The notes under the pieces were generated by a model. It was not told the origin of the DNA. It worked only from the letters and a program-made list of their open reading frames with translations, and searched no databases. The translations under genes were made by a program, and so were the position numbers. A DNA stretch of 64,000 bases, from positions 2,983,501 to 3,047,500 of the forward strand of contig NZ_JAOVZQ010000001.1 in assembly GCF_026619435.1 (NCBI RefSeq), given 5' to 3'. This document shows positions 45,037 to 53,710 of the stretch, piece after piece. Each line of letters begins with the position of its first letter. The first letter of the stretch is position 1. Source of the stretch: Hoeflea ulvae. Its GTDB lineage: Bacteria > Pseudomonadota > Alphaproteobacteria > Rhizobiales > Rhizobiaceae.

Positions 45037-45623
45037 GACAAGGTGGACGCCTTCAGCAAACTGACCTTGCTCGCGCCGATGTCGATTTCCGCGACGAATT
45101 CGATCGGCACTTCAAGGTTGAGGAAGGACACTTCCGCATAGATCGACAGACGCAGTTTCTGGTCGACATCATTGAACTGTGTGTCACGTCTGACCCTGAG
45201 CGTTTCCTTGTTGATCCGCGGCTCGTAGCATAGCAGCGCCGCCACCACGTTCTGTTCCAGCGTTGCAAGGCTCATGTCCTCGCTGGTCAGGTGAGAAATG
45301 TCGTAAAGCCCGTAATTGAGAATGGATTTGGAAGCATAGTCCAGGCCGGTAAGGTCCACGGAGCTCTGCAGATCAATGGTGTTGACGACGTCGATGAGCG
45401 AGTCCATCACCTGCTGCCGCACCTCGGTTTCGCTCAGGCCCTTGCGGCGCAACCGGTCGGCGGCCGACATCATGATCCCCTCCTCCCGGGCCACTGCGGC
45501 GCCTTTCCTGCCAGCGCGCTTGTCCGAGCGGGATTCGACCTTCTCGGATCGAGAATCCCCGTTGTAAAAAGCATCCTGGAAACAATGCAGCAACGGAACG
45601 CGAAATCTGTCATTGTCGGCCAT
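45033..45623 (-). CDS. tssE: T6SS baseplate protein TssE
   Basis: TssE is the gp25-like baseplate protein that starts sheath polymerisation. The 196-residue protein is longer than a minimal gp25 (about 140) because of a charged N-terminal extension. The gp25 domain occupies the C-terminal half (about 85-190), with SILNYGLYDIS and the family-typical ETLRVRRD segment. The ATG at 45623 is preferred over a TTG three codons upstream. A stem-loop lies between hcp and this gene, so tssE and downstream genes are probably expressed at a lower level than hcp. Confidence 0.92.
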   Translation of the reverse strand: MADNDRFRVPLLHCFQDAFYNGDSRSEKVESRSDKRAGRKGAAVAREEGIMMSAADRLRRKGLSETEVRQQVMDSLIDVVNTIDLQSSVDLTGLDYASKSILNYGLYDISHLTSEDMSLATLEQNVVAALLCYEPRINKETLRVRRDTQFNDVDQKLRLSIYAEVSFLNLEVPIEFVAEIDIGASKVSLLKASTLS

Positions 45624-45641
45624 TGTCACCAAACATCATCC

Positions 45642-45667
45642 GTGCTCCCCGTTGAGCCGGGGAGCAC
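45642..45667 (-). terminator. Stem-loop between hcp and tssE (attenuator or mRNA-stabilising hairpin)
   Basis: A perfect 10-bp GC-rich stem (GTGCTCCCCG and its complement) with a 6-nt loop lies in the 103-bp gap after the hcp stop. No U-tract follows on the minus strand, so complete rho-independent termination is unlikely. Its place after the most abundantly needed product (Hcp) suggests partial termination or protection of an hcp-ending transcript from 3' decay. That interpretation is inference. Confidence 0.6.
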
Positions 45668-45726
45668 TATAGAGAAAGGGTCGCAGCCATGATGATCCGC
45701 CGGTGCAAATCCCGGCTGGTCCAGCG

Positions 45727-46215
45727 TTACGCGGCAGACCGGTTTTCGGCGACATTCCAACCCTGGGTGGTCGTCGGACCGGCAGAACCATCCTCGGCCT
45801 GCTGGGTGTAGGTGACCACGTATTCGGCGAAGTTCAACGACACATCCACGGCAACCTCGTCGCTTCCCAAAGCGCCCGAAACGGTGTGATTGGTGACCAG
45901 AACCTGCTTCATCACGATCTTCACATATTCAACCGTGGTCTCGCCGCCCGCTTTCTCGCAAAACAGCGTGATTTCGGGAATATGCTTGCCGCTGCAGCAA
46001 TGCTGCATCAGCGCAGCGTCGGATTTGCAGATGCTCTTGGTCAACACCACGTCGCGAACCGAAACCCGGCCCGCGCCGGAACCGTGGCCATGGCCGACAG
46101 AAGCCTGCTGATCCATCCCGAAGGCCCAGCTGGTGATCTCGATCTGTCCTTCATGCCCCTTTTTTCGGGATTCACCTTCGATACTGTCGATTTTCAGATG
46201 CATGTTTGTAGCCAT
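45727..46215 (-). CDS. hcp: T6SS tube protein Hcp (TssD)
   Basis: Hcp forms the hexameric rings of the T6SS inner tube and is secreted. The 162-residue protein has the family layout: IDSIEGESRKKGHEGQIEI near the start, the SWAFGMDQ segment, a central VVLTKSICKSD and the closing VTYTQQ region. A near-consensus AGAGGAG ribosome binding site lies 5-6 nt before the ATG, the strongest in the operon, in line with high expression. Cysteines cluster at ICK...HCCSGK and LFCEK. It lies 70 bp after tssC and before the stem-loop. Confidence 0.95.
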   Translation of the reverse strand: MATNMHLKIDSIEGESRKKGHEGQIEITSWAFGMDQQASVGHGHGSGAGRVSVRDVVLTKSICKSDAALMQHCCSGKHIPEITLFCEKAGGETTVEYVKIVMKQVLVTNHTVSGALGSDEVAVDVSLNFAEYVVTYTQQAEDGSAGPTTTQGWNVAENRSAA

Positions 46216-46285
46216 GGCTGTCTCCTCTCATGGGCTCTCTTATCGTCCGCGCACCTGCCAATTCAAACGCGGCAGGAACACCGCA

Positions 46286-47782
46286 TTACTTCTTTTCCGA
46301 CGGAAGCTTGGATACGAGGCTGAGTCCGATATCCATTCCCTCGAGCTGGAAATGCGGTCTCAGGAAAAATTTTGCGCCGTAATATCCCGGGTTTTCGGGA
46401 TCTTCGAACACATCGACCCGGGCATCTGCCAATGGTTTCCGGGCCTTGACTTCCGAGGTTGAGTTGCGCGGATCGCCATCGACATACCGCATGATCCAGG
46501 TCTGCAACCAGCGCTGCAGATCTTCCCGCTCCTTGGTGTCGCCAACCTGATCGCGCACCATGCATTTGAGATAATGGGCAAACCGCGAGCAGGCGAACAT
46601 GTAGGGAATGCGCGCCGACAGATTGTCGGACGCCGTCGCCTCTTCCGTGCTCATCTTGCGCGGCTTGTAGAGTGACTGGGCCCCGATAAAGGCAGCCTTG
46701 TCGGAGTTCTTCCGGTGAACCAGCGGAATCAGGCCGGATTTGGACAATTCGCCCTCGCGCCGGTCGCTGATGGCGATTTCGGTGGGGCACTTCTGGTCCA
46801 CAGAACCATCATCGGTCGGGAAAGTGTGGAGCGGCAGGTTGATCACCTCGCCGCCCGAATTGACACCCCGGATCCGCACCGTCCAGCCATATTCCTTGTA
46901 GGCTCGGTTGATATTGGCCGCCATCGCATAGGACGCATTCATCCATGCATATTTGCGCCCGTCATGACCGTCGACCTCCTCCTCGAAATTGAACTCCTCG
47001 ACCTTGACGGTCTTGGAACCGAAGGGTTCGCGGGCCAGCACGCGCGGCATGCACAGCGCCACGTAGCGCGAATTCTCCGAATCGCGCAACGAGCGCCAGC
47101 CGGCATAATCTGGCGTTTCGAAAATCTTCGACAGGTCGCGCGGATTGACCAGCTCGTTCCAGGAATCCCAGCCGAACAGGTTCGGATCGGCGCCGGAAAT
47201 GAACGGACAATGCGCGGCAGCCGCAACCTTGCCCAGATCCCGCAGCAAGGCCACATCCTGGCTGGTGTGGTCAAAGTAGAAGTCGCCGACCAATGCGCCG
47301 TAAGGCTGGCCGCCCAATTGCCCGAACTCGGCCTCGTAGAGCTTCTTGAACAGCGGGCTCTGGTCCCACTTTGCACCCGGATAGCTCTTCAGGTCACGGT
47401 AGAGTTCACTCTTGGAGACATTCATCACCCGCAGTTTCAGCGTCGAATCCGTCTCGGAATTTGTCGACAGATAGTTCAGCCCGTTCCAGGCGCTTTCGAC
47501 CGCCTGGAACTCCGGGGCATGCATCACCTCGTTGAGCTGCGCCGACAATTGCTCGTCCAGCCGGCGGATCATTTCGCCGATCGTGTCGAGCACATCCTCC
47601 TGAATGACTTCACTGTCCGCCAGCGCGGTCTTGACCAGCGTGGTGATGGCATTGTCCACCTCGGTCGCCGCTCGTTCGGTCTTCGGCTTGAAGGACTGCT
47701 TCAGCAGAGAAGAAAACTCGCCGACTTCGACCTGGGTCTCCAGGACTCCCGCCTGTTTTTGATTGGATTCTTGCGCCGACAT
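46286..47782 (-). CDS. tssC: T6SS sheath large subunit TssC (VipB)
   Basis: TssC forms the contractile sheath together with TssB. The 498-residue protein shows the conserved family blocks: FQAVESAWNGLNYL in the N-terminal part, FGQLGGQPYGALVGD-like sequence in the middle (a hallmark of TssC) and ARIPYMFACSRFAHYLKCMVRD near residue 395. A run of G's precedes the ATG. It follows tssB by 39 bp, so the sheath genes tssB-tssC form a tight pair feeding into hcp. Confidence 0.96.
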   Translation of the reverse strand: MSAQESNQKQAGVLETQVEVGEFSSLLKQSFKPKTERAATEVDNAITTLVKTALADSEVIQEDVLDTIGEMIRRLDEQLSAQLNEVMHAPEFQAVESAWNGLNYLSTNSETDSTLKLRVMNVSKSELYRDLKSYPGAKWDQSPLFKKLYEAEFGQLGGQPYGALVGDFYFDHTSQDVALLRDLGKVAAAAHCPFISGADPNLFGWDSWNELVNPRDLSKIFETPDYAGWRSLRDSENSRYVALCMPRVLAREPFGSKTVKVEEFNFEEEVDGHDGRKYAWMNASYAMAANINRAYKEYGWTVRIRGVNSGGEVINLPLHTFPTDDGSVDQKCPTEIAISDRREGELSKSGLIPLVHRKNSDKAAFIGAQSLYKPRKMSTEEATASDNLSARIPYMFACSRFAHYLKCMVRDQVGDTKEREDLQRWLQTWIMRYVDGDPRNSTSEVKARKPLADARVDVFEDPENPGYYGAKFFLRPHFQLEGMDIGLSLVSKLPSEKK

Positions 47783-47821
47783 CGTACCCCCAATTTCAGT
47801 TCACAGCCCCGACGGCCTGAG

Positions 47822-48376
47822 TTAGTCGGTTTTGTCTGCATCTTCAGACGGATTTTCCGCATCCGCATTCTGCTTCGCAGCGCGGTGTTCGCTCATCGCC
47901 CGCATCATTTCCGGATTGGACAGAAGCTCTTTCAGCTTGTCCTCCGCAGCCACCTTGCCGTCCATGTAGCGTTGCAGGTTGGCCAGTTGCTCGCGTGCTT
48001 CCAGAAGCGCGTTCAATGCCGGAATCTGGCGAACGACGGCGGCCGGTTCGAAATCCGCCATCTTCGAGAAGGTCAGGTTGATCCCGAGCTTCTCGTTGCC
48101 AGCGTCTTCGCCCAGCTTGTTGTCAACCTTCATCGAGATGGCCGGCTTGATACTCGCCATGTATGCGTCAATATTGTCCATATCGACGTCGGAGAATTTG
48201 CGTTCCGACATAGATGGCTTTTCAACAGGCGAAGCATTGCCAGAAAGATCGGCCATGACACCCATTACAAATGGCAATTCTACTATCTTTTCAGCGTCGC
48301 CCGGGTCTTCATAGGAAATCTGAACGCGCGGCGGACGATTGCGCTTGATAAACTTCTGTCCACTATCCGAAGCCAC
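47822..48376 (-). CDS. tssB: T6SS sheath small subunit TssB (VipA)
   Basis: TssB is the small sheath protein. The 184-residue protein has the family opening QKFIKRNRPPRVQISYE, then VELPFVMGVMADLSG and SVEKP-like sequence, and a helical C-terminus. It begins with a GTG that has an excellent GGGGAG ribosome binding site 6 nt upstream; the next in-frame ATG would remove the conserved N-terminus. The C-terminal 25 residues are acidic and rich in Asn, Asp and Glu. Confidence 0.95.
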   Translation of the reverse strand: MASDSGQKFIKRNRPPRVQISYEDPGDAEKIVELPFVMGVMADLSGNASPVEKPSMSERKFSDVDMDNIDAYMASIKPAISMKVDNKLGEDAGNEKLGINLTFSKMADFEPAAVVRQIPALNALLEAREQLANLQRYMDGKVAAEDKLKELLSNPEMMRAMSEHRAAKQNADAENPSEDADKTD

Positions 48377-48455
48377 TGTAATCTCCCCTTTTTATGTGAT
48401 AGAAAGCCAGATAGAATTAGCGTTGTCAAACAAAACTATCACCGTCCCGACTTCT

Positions 48456-49817
48456 TTACTGACCCTCAGTTTGATTGAAATAGTCACTGAGCAGTCCACT
48501 GAAATCTTTGTTCATCAATGAGCGTGCGCGCGACAACAACAGCGGCACCGGACTTGTCGGCTCGAGAACGGCGAGGAACCGTTCGATCGACTGCATGGCG
48601 CTGCTGGCAGCCTCGCGGCTGGTCACCGCCACCGCTTCCGGCTCATCCCCTGGACCGGACTCCTCGGGCTGAAACAGCGCCGACGCCGTCAATTGCCGCA
48701 TGCGGTCTATGCTCAGCGTGAAGCCGCTGCCGGTGTCGACGATCAAACGCGCCGCGTCGACGCGTGACGGAGCCAGGGCCTCGAGTGCCTCCACCAGCGG
48801 TCGTCCCAGAAGCTTGCGGGCCTGATGGACCAGGATCAGGGCCGGCGACGAGGGCTCGAAATTGCAGAAATATCTCTCGATCTGGGTCAGCAGCGCCGCG
48901 GCCTGGGAATGGCTGGAAATATCGGTCAGCGGCAGAACTGCCGCCGCCGGCGGTGCGGCAGCAAGGCTCGCCGGCGCATCGCCGCCAATGGCTTCCGCGT
49001 CCCCCGCGAGCATGTCTTCGGCACCGGGCTCTGTCTCCGGCAACAGCCACGGCGCCTCGCGCTCGAGCATGGCAATCACGTCATCGATCGCGCCCAGCGT
49101 TATGCCGAAAGATGGCACATTGTCGAAATCGATATTTTCCAGGAACACAGAGCGAATGCCCTTGAGCGCCGATTGCAAGCCCTTGAACACATCATAGCTG
49201 GCCTGCACCTGGCCGCGCCCGGCCTCGCTGTTGAAGGCCTCGGAAACCTGCAGCGCCTGCATCGGGGTTTCGGCGGGAAGTTTCAGCTCCGGCTTCTGCG
49301 CAATTTCCCAGACCCGGTAGCTCACCGGCCCGATCTTCTTGTCATTGACCAGCGGGAAATAACCGATCGGGATCGCGACCCTCGACCGGTCGTCCAGCGC
49401 TTCGACCATCGACCGGCGATACCCGAAGTCGCCGTCAGTCGCAGCGGGATGCACCTCCTCCCAGAAGGTCTCCAGCATCCGCTGCATCAGTTGCACGCAG
49501 ACCAGAACCCCCTCGGGCTTGAGCAGTACCGCGTGGCACTGCGCCAGAGCCGCGACAAGGCGAAGGTCGCGGCTGCGCTCCAGCAGCCCGGATATGGACT
49601 CTATGACCTCATCAAGCTTGATGTTGGAACGGTCCGCCGGCTTTCCACCTGTCTCCAGAAAGCGCTGCGACAGCAGCTCCTCAAGCGGGAACATGAAATT
49701 GGCGTAGTCAGCGTCATCCTCGAAATCGAGATCGGGTCCGCAGACCGAATCTGCCGAAACCGGCTCCAGAAACCTTTGAAGCGCCTCGGCAAATGCTGTG
49801 TCTGCTGCGTTTGACAC
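48456..49817 (-). CDS. tssA: T6SS assembly protein TssA
   Basis: TssA proteins cap or prime the baseplate and tail during tube and sheath growth. The 453-residue protein carries an ImpA N-terminal domain (about 20-150), with CGPDLDFEDD and ETFWEEVHPA, which is the family signature. A linker rich in Ala and acidic residues and a helical C-terminal domain follow. The start is a GTG at 49817 directly after the TAG of the upstream ompA-like gene (TAGGTG), so translation is coupled; no ATG start fits the domain. It is the first recognised core tss gene of the locus. Confidence 0.92.
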   Translation of the reverse strand: MSNAADTAFAEALQRFLEPVSADSVCGPDLDFEDDADYANFMFPLEELLSQRFLETGGKPADRSNIKLDEVIESISGLLERSRDLRLVAALAQCHAVLLKPEGVLVCVQLMQRMLETFWEEVHPAATDGDFGYRRSMVEALDDRSRVAIPIGYFPLVNDKKIGPVSYRVWEIAQKPELKLPAETPMQALQVSEAFNSEAGRGQVQASYDVFKGLQSALKGIRSVFLENIDFDNVPSFGITLGAIDDVIAMLEREAPWLLPETEPGAEDMLAGDAEAIGGDAPASLAAAPPAAAVLPLTDISSHSQAAALLTQIERYFCNFEPSSPALILVHQARKLLGRPLVEALEALAPSRVDAARLIVDTGSGFTLSIDRMRQLTASALFQPEESGPGDEPEAVAVTSREAASSAMQSIERFLAVLEPTSPVPLLLSRARSLMNKDFSGLLSDYFNQTEGQ

Positions 49818-50351
49818 CTACTCCACGCTGAGACTCAGTTCCACACGCCGGTTGTCGGGATCCAGCGGATCCGCGGTCAGGGGCGCACCTTCACCAAATC
49901 CTTCGGCAACGATGCGGGAGCGGTCGACATTGCGGGAGACCAGGAAGTCCGCGACCGACCGGGCGCGCGCTACCGACAGGCTCATGTTGTAGTCGTCGGA
50001 GCCGCGGGCATCGGTATGGCCTTCGACCTTGAACTTGGCCACCCTGAGCCGGGCATCCTTGAGCGCCGCCGCAACGACCTCCAGATTGGCCTTGGCCTCC
50101 GGCCGCAATGTGCTGGAATCGAGATCGAATGTCAGCCGCATGTCGAAACCCTTGGGTTTCGGCTGCGATGCGGCGCATTCCGACTTGGTGCCGATGCACA
50201 GCGCGCGGGCACTGCCGAGATCGACCTGCTCCACCATGAAATTTACCAATTCATCGGCAGTATAGGCTGGCTCAGAGGTGTTTTGCGCTTTCGCATCCAG
50301 AGAAAACGAAGCCAGCGCCAATACCAACGGGGTAATGGTCCATAAACGCAT
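49818..50351 (-). CDS. OmpA-like periplasmic protein heading the T6SS operon
   Basis: This 177-residue exported protein has a signal peptide (MRLWTITPLVLALASFSL, ending AKAQ) and a C-terminal OmpA/MotB peptidoglycan-binding domain (about 70-177), with LTFDLDSSTLRPEA, EGHTDARGSDDYN and NRRVELS. The start at the ATG at 50351 is fixed by a GGAGG box 8 nt upstream; an ATG five codons earlier has none. It is the first gene of the minus-strand operon and abuts tssA without a gap. It may help fix the secretion machine to the cell wall, acting beside the OmpA-like domain of TssL; that role is inferred. Confidence 0.88.
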   Translation of the reverse strand: MRLWTITPLVLALASFSLDAKAQNTSEPAYTADELVNFMVEQVDLGSARALCIGTKSECAASQPKPKGFDMRLTFDLDSSTLRPEAKANLEVVAAALKDARLRVAKFKVEGHTDARGSDDYNMSLSVARARSVADFLVSRNVDRSRIVAEGFGEGAPLTADPLDPDNRRVELSLSVE

Positions 50352-51194
50352 GTCAAAAGCCTCCATGAGAATTTTCTCAACTATAGGATTGGGATTTTTT
50401 CAAGTCAATGCCGCACAAGATGCGCTTCAATTCACAAGATGTCCAAATGGGCGTACTGATATATTGATTCTTATAATCTTTTTTCAGTTTTTCGCAGTCA
50501 GACATCTCCGAATGTGACCATCACTTCGGATCGATACATGAGCCTTCAAGACATCCATCCCGCAATGCAGGCCGGTAAGCATGCTGCCGTTTGATGCCAA
50601 ATGACCGGCCCTCCCGAACCAGTTCGGGACATTCTGTATGTCTTTTTCTATAAACTTATTGAAAACATTGATAATCGTGCAGTTATTGACCGTGACTTTC
50701 AGAAATTTGTATCAACAGGCTCACTTCCGAAAACCAACGATATTTTCCGTATGATTCGGGCATCGCCATTCATCCGGTCCTTGCGTTGTATGTCTAGATT
50801 TACATGACGTATTTTGACGTTTGTTGTCTCCGCGCAAATGCACGATTCTACCCATAACTAAAATATTTTGCCGATATTCGTATTTCAAACGGACCTATTC
50901 TGGTTGTCCGGAACGCAATGGCAATTGCCAAGAAATCTAAACAGTGGGAAGCTGATCTGGCAACACTTCCATGCTTCGACGGGAAAGCAGCATGTCCGAG
51001 GAAATGGTCGATTCGACTGGGCGTTTCAGCATTATGCGGCGCGAAAACTCGGCCGGACTGGACGAAGATGAGATTATCACCCAGTATTGCTCAAGCAATG
51101 ACATGGGTCTGGTCCGGGGGAGTTTTGTTGCCGATGTCGAGAACCAGCCGGCAGCCGCACGCGGCCAGGCCTGCCACTGGGCGCGGAGGGGTTG
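50352..51194. promoter_or_regulatory. Divergent regulatory region between the T6SS operon and the vgrG operon
   Basis: About 840 bp separate the start of the minus-strand structural operon and plus-strand vgrG. The first 600 bp are markedly AT-richer than the genes, with T-runs near 50390 and 50480. Two palindromes stand out: TCCCGAACCAGTTCGGGA at 50612-50629 (8-bp arms, 2-nt spacer) and TGGCAATTGCCA at 50919-50930 (12 bp, perfect). Either could be an operator. I see no sigma-54 -24/-12 pair by eye. Short open frames are present but only one, described separately, is worth noting. Confidence 0.5.
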
Positions 51195-51195
51195 A
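50992..51195 (+). CDS. Possible small protein upstream of vgrG
   Basis: A 67-codon frame starting MSEEMVDSTGRFSIMRREN ends in a TGA that overlaps the vgrG ATG by one base (TGATG), the layout of translationally coupled genes. The encoded peptide is acidic in its first half and ends in a basic WARRG. Evidence against it: no clear ribosome binding site, no recognised family, and a competing frame of 98 codons over the same bases. It may only be a leader frame that helps start vgrG. Confidence 0.25.
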   Translation: MSEEMVDSTGRFSIMRRENSAGLDEDEIITQYCSSNDMGLVRGSFVADVENQPAAARGQACHWARRG

Positions 51196-53258
51196 TGAAC
51201 GCTGTTACTCTTAAACAGGACAAGCGCGCCGGGGTTCTTGAAACGCCGTTCGGCAAGGACGTTCTCGTGTTGTCGCGTTTCGATGGCTCGGAAGGTGTCA
51301 GCGAACTGTTCGAGTACCGGATCGAGGCGCTGAGCAACGAAGGCGGCCTAGATTTCGACGAGGCCATCGGCAAGAATGTAACCTTGACCATCCATGGAAC
51401 CTCCGGCGGCAAGCGCAAATTTGACGGCATTCTGACCGAAACCCAGTGGCTGGGCGTCCGCGACCATTTCCATTGCTACCGGCTGGTGCTGCGGCCCTGG
51501 CTGTGGCTGCTGTCACACCGGGCCGATTGCTTCATCTTCCACGAAAAAACCGTCACCGACATCATTTCCGAAGTCTTCGGACGCCACGGCTCGCTCGCCG
51601 AATTCGAGGACCGTACCGCCGGCTCTTTCGAACCGATCGAATATTGCGTGCAGTACCGCGAAACCGACATGGCCTTTGTCTGCCGGTTGATGGAGGAAAA
51701 CGGCATCAGCTGGTTCTTTATCCACGAGGACGGAGCGCACAAGCTTGTACTGTTTGACAATATCAGCCAGTGCGAAGCAACCCCTGGCGGGTCCCGCCCC
51801 TATTTGCCGCTGGCCGGCCAAGACCGGAGGGCCAGCGAATGCATCCACCATTTCATTCCCGAGCGGCGCTTTACCTCCGGCAAGGTGTCCGTCCGCGACT
51901 ACAATTTCAAAACCCCGTCGGCCAAAATGGAAGGCGTCCACGACGGTACCGCCAGCTACGAGCATGCCGACAAGGAAATCTATGATTACCCCGGACGCCA
52001 TCTTGACCAGGGTGCCGGCAGGACCGTGGCACAGATCCGGATGCAATCCGAAGCTGCCCTTGACAGACGTTGCATGGGATCTGGCAATTGCGTCACCCTG
52101 TTTCCCGGCAGCCTGGTCGAGCTGACCGACTACCCCTTCGAGGCCTACAACACCGAATATGTGGTGCTGCGCTGCCAGCACAGCTTCATCTCCCAGCAGT
52201 ACCGCACCGGCGCCGGCTCGACCGGCGAGGACAGCTATGAAGGTCAGTATGAGTTTCTCGACAGCGAGATCGACTTCCGGCCGATGCAGATCACCCCGCG
52301 CCCGCTGGTGCACGGGCCGCAGACCGCCAAGGTGGTGGGCAAGGAAGGCGAGGAGATCGATTGCGACGAATATGGCCGCATCCTGGTGCGGTTCCACTGG
52401 GACCGCGAGGATGACCAGTCGATGCGCTGCCGGGTGGCGCAGAACTGGGCCAGCAAGCAATGGGGCGGGATGATCATCCCGCGCATCGGCATGGAGGTGA
52501 TGGTCGAATTCCTCGAAGGCGACCCGGACCGGCCGTTGGTCACCGGCTGCGTCTACAACGCCGAAAACATGCCGCCCTACACCCTGCCCCAGTTCAAGAC
52601 CCGGTCAACCTTCAAATCCGATTCGCACAAGGCCGGCGGCTACAACGAGTTCCGCTTCGAGGACGAGGCCGGCGAGGAAGAGATCTTCCTGCATGGCCAG
52701 AAATATTTCAACAGCATCATTCTGGACGACGAGACCTGGGATGTCGGGGGAAATCGCGATTTCCACGTTGCAAAATCCCAGTCGCAAAGGATCGATAGAG
52801 ACAAGGACATGACCGTTCACGGCGACCACCGCGAGGAGGTGGGCGGCAACCGTGACGAGACCATTGGCGGCTCGCAGACACGCAACATAGGCGGCGACGA
52901 AAATCTCACGGTCGGTGGCGACCGGCTGGTCGATGTCGGCAGCAATCTGCAGCACGAGATCGGCAACGACCTGCTGTGCAAGATCGGCAGCAAGGGTCAT
53001 GTCGATGTCGGCCGAAGCTATTTTGTCGACGCCGGAACAGAGGTGGTGATCGACGCCGGCACCAGCATCTGCCTGTCAGTCGGCGGAAACTTCATCAAGA
53101 TCAGTCCCGCTGGCATCCAGATCGAGGGAACGCTGGTCCGGGTCAATTGCGGCGGCGCCCCGTCGCGCGGCAGCAAGGTGAGCAAGAGTACCGTACCGCG
53201 ACCGAAGAAATGTGCAGAACCGCACGCCAAACGCTATCCGAGGTCGTCGGAAAAATGA
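51195..53258 (+). CDS. vgrG: T6SS spike protein VgrG (TssI)
   Basis: VgrG forms the trimeric spike at the tip of the Hcp tube. The 687-residue protein has the gp27-like region (about 1-370), the gp5 OB-fold (about 390-470, with DEYGRILVRFHWDRE and WGGMIIPRIGMEV), then gp5-type beta-helix repeats (about 530-650, with repeats such as HREEVGGNRDETIGG). The C-terminal extension of about 30 residues is basic and carries no enzymatic domain. The ATG at 51195 follows a GGAGGGG box; the upstream TTG at 51192 is less likely. PAAR, adaptor and cargo genes follow in order. Confidence 0.96.
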   Translation: MNAVTLKQDKRAGVLETPFGKDVLVLSRFDGSEGVSELFEYRIEALSNEGGLDFDEAIGKNVTLTIHGTSGGKRKFDGILTETQWLGVRDHFHCYRLVLRPWLWLLSHRADCFIFHEKTVTDIISEVFGRHGSLAEFEDRTAGSFEPIEYCVQYRETDMAFVCRLMEENGISWFFIHEDGAHKLVLFDNISQCEATPGGSRPYLPLAGQDRRASECIHHFIPERRFTSGKVSVRDYNFKTPSAKMEGVHDGTASYEHADKEIYDYPGRHLDQGAGRTVAQIRMQSEAALDRRCMGSGNCVTLFPGSLVELTDYPFEAYNTEYVVLRCQHSFISQQYRTGAGSTGEDSYEGQYEFLDSEIDFRPMQITPRPLVHGPQTAKVVGKEGEEIDCDEYGRILVRFHWDREDDQSMRCRVAQNWASKQWGGMIIPRIGMEVMVEFLEGDPDRPLVTGCVYNAENMPPYTLPQFKTRSTFKSDSHKAGGYNEFRFEDEAGEEEIFLHGQKYFNSIILDDETWDVGGNRDFHVAKSQSQRIDRDKDMTVHGDHREEVGGNRDETIGGSQTRNIGGDENLTVGGDRLVDVGSNLQHEIGNDLLCKIGSKGHVDVGRSYFVDAGTEVVIDAGTSICLSVGGNFIKISPAGIQIEGTLVRVNCGGAPSRGSKVSKSTVPRPKKCAEPHAKRYPRSSEK

Positions 53259-53327
53259 CCGCCGCAGCACACAGCCCTGCGCCGGTCCGCACGGGACGGC
53301 CGACATGACAAGACCAGGGAGAACTTG

Positions 53328-53708
53328 ATGGGACAACCAGCCGCGCGCGTGAGCGACATGCATACCTGCCCCATGGTCAATCCAGGTCCGGTACCACATG
53401 TCGGAGGCCCGATCCTGCCTGCCTGCTCGCCAAACATTCTCATCGGCAACCTGCCCGCCGCCCGGGTCACCGACAAGGCGCTATGCACCGGCCCGATCGA
53501 TATGATCGTAAAGGGCTCGGCGACCGTGCTGTTCAACAACCTGCCCGCCGCCCGCCTGGGCGACACCACCGCCCATGGCGGCGTGATCATCTCCGGGATG
53601 GTGAGCGTGCTGATTGGGGATGGCGGCGGTGGACCGGGATTCGCAAAAGTCTCCAAACCCTGCCTCAAACAGGCGGCGAGCTCCGGCTCGCCCTTCGTCA
53701 AGGGCTGA
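53328..53708 (+). CDS. PAAR-domain spike tip protein
   Basis: PAAR proteins sharpen the VgrG spike and can carry effectors. This is a minimal 126-residue PAAR with no extra toxin domain. Repeats NLPAARVTD and NLPAARLGD and the cysteines and histidines of the zinc site (MHTCP, LCTG, TAHGG) are visible. A GGGAG box lies about 6 nt before the ATG at 53328; the TTG just upstream is not needed. It is 69 bp after vgrG and 2 bp before the DUF4123 adaptor gene, so the three are co-expressed. Confidence 0.93.
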   Translation: MGQPAARVSDMHTCPMVNPGPVPHVGGPILPACSPNILIGNLPAARVTDKALCTGPIDMIVKGSATVLFNNLPAARLGDTTAHGGVIISGMVSVLIGDGGGGPGFAKVSKPCLKQAASSGSPFVKG

Positions 53709-53710
53709 TC

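Noticed and set aside
50601-50807. 68-codon frame in the T6SS regulatory gap
   Set aside because: It contains the palindrome, lies in AT-rich sequence, and lacks a ribosome binding site and a family match.
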